Assembly: GCA_037176905.1 (NCBI GenBank) | Contig: JBBBWG010031419.1 | Coordinates: 39,678-103,677, forward strand | Direction: 5' to 3' | Length of the DNA: 64,000 nucleotides | Source of the DNA: Azolla pinnata | Lineage: Eukaryota > Streptophyta > Polypodiopsida > Salviniales > Salviniaceae | Shown: positions 62,201 through 64,000 of the stretch, one piece after another | How positions within the stretch are numbered: the first letter of the stretch is position 1 | Layout of the letters: every line of letters starts with the position of its first letter | Translations under genes and position numbers: made by a program | Notes under the pieces: model-generated | What the model saw: the letters and a program-made list of their open reading frames with translations, nothing else | The model's database searches: none | What the model was told of the DNA's origin: nothing

Positions 62201-62823
62201 TTGCCTATCACCAGCTGATGTCTCATCCCATCCTACCTGTACAGTATAAAGCAATCAAAATTTGCATTCATTTTCACTAGGAATGCCCATATTTTGCTAC
62301 ACAACCGATTCATTCCATTTCACCTTGATCGAACGCCAGTGTGAATTTGGCCACCGAACGGGGTCTAGGTCGCTCATGCCCGTGATGAATCCCATGAACC
62401 TGATTTTTTGTATACTATCTATGAGCTCCAGAAAGCAAAAAAAAAATTGTGTGTACTCAACCACCTCACCCCATTCATGGCGGTGATCAAACACATGAGT
62501 CCAGTAGCAATAATATAACTAAATTGCAAGAAGCAATAACGCTTCCTTTTCTACCTTCTGACGCTCGATTCTTCGGTTTCGAACAGCATCCGGAATCGCA
62601 TGCCTACGGAGACATGTGTGCGGACAGCTCTCTCGAATTTCGAAAATGGGATCACAAATGGTGAAGGGCTTGCTCTAGAAAAAATCACACAAAAGATGAA
62701 AGATGAATCAACAAAAACGCATCGATTTTGCAGCAATCATGCATAAACATCAAGGTAAACCAATCTAAATGAAGACAAATACATTGGTTGTTAGCCCAAT
62801 CACAGCTTCAAATACTCTTATAA

Positions 62824-62857
<34 letters not shown>

Positions 62858-63813
62858 TACCTTGGATTGTAAAATACTGTAAATGGGCTGTTAGTGTTGG
62901 CTGCATGTGCTGCTGCTGCCAAGACTCCGATGTGCATGCTGTCGCTCGACAAAACAAATGATGGCATGACAGCCTGAGGTCTTGTAGTACGTCGGATCCC
63001 TAGAAGAAGTTTACCTTTGTCATTCCTATAATTCAAAGAATGTGAGCATGGGAAGGTTAATCCATCTAGAAATAAAGAAACTCATTTCATAGCTCCAAAT
63101 GTTCTTGAGCTCAGAGAAGGAATGGACGCACATGTGCTTTCAATCTTAGATGTATACAGAATTTAATCTCAAAATATAAGGTTAGAAAATTCTGTTGTGT
63201 CGAAACAGCACAGAAAGTGTGGAGAAAAATGATCTTAGTACTCCACAGAGAGTATGCATATTGAGTATGTGTTATTTGTAACCTTATGAAAAGGACTGAA
63301 TCGCCAGCAAGAAGTCGTTTGGCACTAACGAAAACACTCCAGCCGGTGGTAAGCAAATGCCTCTTGGGCTGCCCTGCATGGTATATGTAGTGTTAGCATA
63401 TCATATGTGGATTTTCCCAATGCAAGGAGGGCAATCTTGAGACTCATCATTGTGCAGTACCTCGATAAATATGGCGGAACTTCCATTCGTTTCCATGCAG
63501 ATCTTCTGCAATAAGCTCTTGTACAGGAGGTTGTTGTGTATAGTCCTAGATTTTGTTTTGTTTTTGGGGCAAAGTTCCAGTAAATGAGACCAAAACTCTA
63601 GACTTTCGACAAATTCATCTCATAGAAGTGTTGAGTAAGGGAGACTTACAAGTGGTGGAAACACTTTCTCTGCAGCTCTTCGTGGTATTGAGAAGCCGCC
63701 ATGTGTACTCGTGTCGCTAGCAGTCAGTGTCTTGCAGAAAAACACGTTGGGTTGCCTGCTTGGGGAGTCCAAGTCAGGAACACAATAGGGTTCCTTCTCG
63801 TGAAAATTTGAAA
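58326..63813 (-). CDS. Auxin response factor, class A (ARF5/7/19-like), 5' end beyond the window
   Basis: Ten exons join in phase: 63813-63650, 63545-63461, 63373-63283, 63025-62861, 62674-62555, 62399-62324, 62236-62080, 61982-59986, 59495-59308 and 58524-58326 (TGA), giving about 1079 visible residues. ARFs bind AuxRE (TGTCTC) promoter elements and mediate auxin-dependent transcription. The B3 domain is seen as [37 protein letters not shown] and [11 protein letters not shown]. The dimerisation/Auxin_resp part includes [47 protein letters not shown] and [15 protein letters not shown] glutamine-rich middle region (~660 residues) marks the activator class. The PB1 domain is split by an intron: [20 protein letters not shown], then DDPWEAFINNV. 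PB1 recruits Aux/IAA repressors. Low-complexity runs of His-Gln, Gln, Asp and Asn-Pro are present. Introns carry (GAT)n and (GT)n tracts. Missing is the first part, perhaps 100-160 residues. Confidence 0.95.
59240..59277. repeat. (GAT)n in the last ARF intron
   Basis: About thirteen uninterrupted GAT triplets within intron 58525-59307, which separates the halves of the PB1 domain. Confidence 0.9.
59700..59760. repeat. Degenerate TTTAGGG-like tract in an ARF intron
   Basis: Imperfect telomere-like motifs (GTTTAGGGCTTGGGGTTTAAG, then GGTTTAGGGTTAGGGGTTAGG) in intron 59496-59985. Confidence 0.75.
60478..60521. repeat. (TGCTGA)n in the ARF coding exon, encoding His-Gln
   Basis: Tandem TGCTGATGCTGA-type repeats read on the minus strand as CAG CAT, giving alternating Gln and His in the middle region. 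Such tracts often vary in length between individuals. Confidence 0.88.
60611..60649. repeat. (TTAGGG)n tract inside the ARF coding exon
   Basis: Six telomere-type hexamers in frame on the minus strand, encoding six Asn-Pro pairs between the residues SFLA and MLAAHP. Confidence 0.95.
62828..62855. repeat. (GT)n dinucleotide microsatellite in an ARF intron
   Basis: About thirteen GT pairs, directly beside the splice donor (lower exon boundary 62861). Confidence 0.9.
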
Positions 63814-64000
63814 CTAGTTAAGATTCCTTTGCAGTAGCATCATCCTCCCAAAATCCAATAGAATTCTCACACAAATACACAGAAAAAAGAAATGGCATGC
63901 CGTATATACGAAGCCACAACATCTTCAAGAAGGCTGCCATGACTTAAAGTGATTATCTAATTGACAGATTGACATATATAGAGAAAGAGAGGAGAAAGAA

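Noticed and set aside
62999-63002. Splice acceptor CTTCTAG as the start of the ARF GIRR exon
   Set aside because: Using the acceptor at 63026 keeps the expected residues [12 protein letters not shown] and the correct phase, so CTTCTAGGG is coding sequence.

Overview
The window is nuclear DNA from a land plant, most likely a fern. The genes are plant-type and intron-rich with GT-AG introns. They include a thylakoid-lumen cyclophilin of the CYP38/TLP40 family, a class-A auxin response factor, a UGT with a PSPG box and a chloroplast-type transaldolase. The 940-residue intronless PPR protein has the repeated LKACG / MYAKCG phrasing that I associate with fern genomes. The genus cannot be fixed from the sequence. 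I rebuilt the exons of eight genes by hand, using splice sites, reading phase and family homology. In every one the phases close without a frameshift.

Layout: (1) 221-11111, minus strand, a full-size PDR-type ABCG transporter (at least 16 exons, 5' end unresolved) whose two ATP sites look degenerate. An unidentified 248-codon ORF lies upstream at 12133-12879. (2) 12.9-17.0 kb, gene-poor and rich in micro- and minisatellites. (3) 17085-20137, plus, plastid transaldolase. (4) 20.1-22.6 kb, repeats. (5) 22580-25644, plus, a DnaJ/Hsp40-like protein. Its second intron is a ~180-bp tandem array that holds a 100-N assembly gap flanked by a perfect 77-bp duplication. (6) 26109-28931, minus, a PLS-type PPR protein without a DYW domain. 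(7) 29.0-32.8 kb, no convincing gene, but an ~800-bp CATA/CATG/CACA satellite that is almost entirely alternating pyrimidine-purine. (8) 33735-38556, plus, an MRS2/CorA magnesium transporter. (9) 38.6-41.4 kb, with a 108-bp minisatellite and a (CCCTAAA)n tract. (10) 41488-43702, plus, a family-1 UDP-glycosyltransferase. (11) 44917-48758, minus, CYP38-like cyclophilin. (12) 48.8-52.7 kb, an 80-bp array and a possible LTR remnant. (13) 52757-56056, minus, an LHT8-like amino-acid transporter with a long disordered N-terminus. (14) 56.1-58.3 kb, a GAT satellite. (15) 58326-63813 and beyond, minus, a class-A auxin response factor truncated by the window edge.

The genes do not form a pathway. They are ordinary, independently transcribed plant genes. 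What stands out is repeat biology. Minisatellites occupy several introns and intergenic spaces. Telomere-like (TTAGGG)n tracts sit inside two unrelated coding exons, where they encode Asn-Pro repeats, and another lies upstream of the MRS2 gene. I found no defence system, CRISPR array, rRNA gene or certain tRNA gene, and nothing I would call a new multi-gene system.
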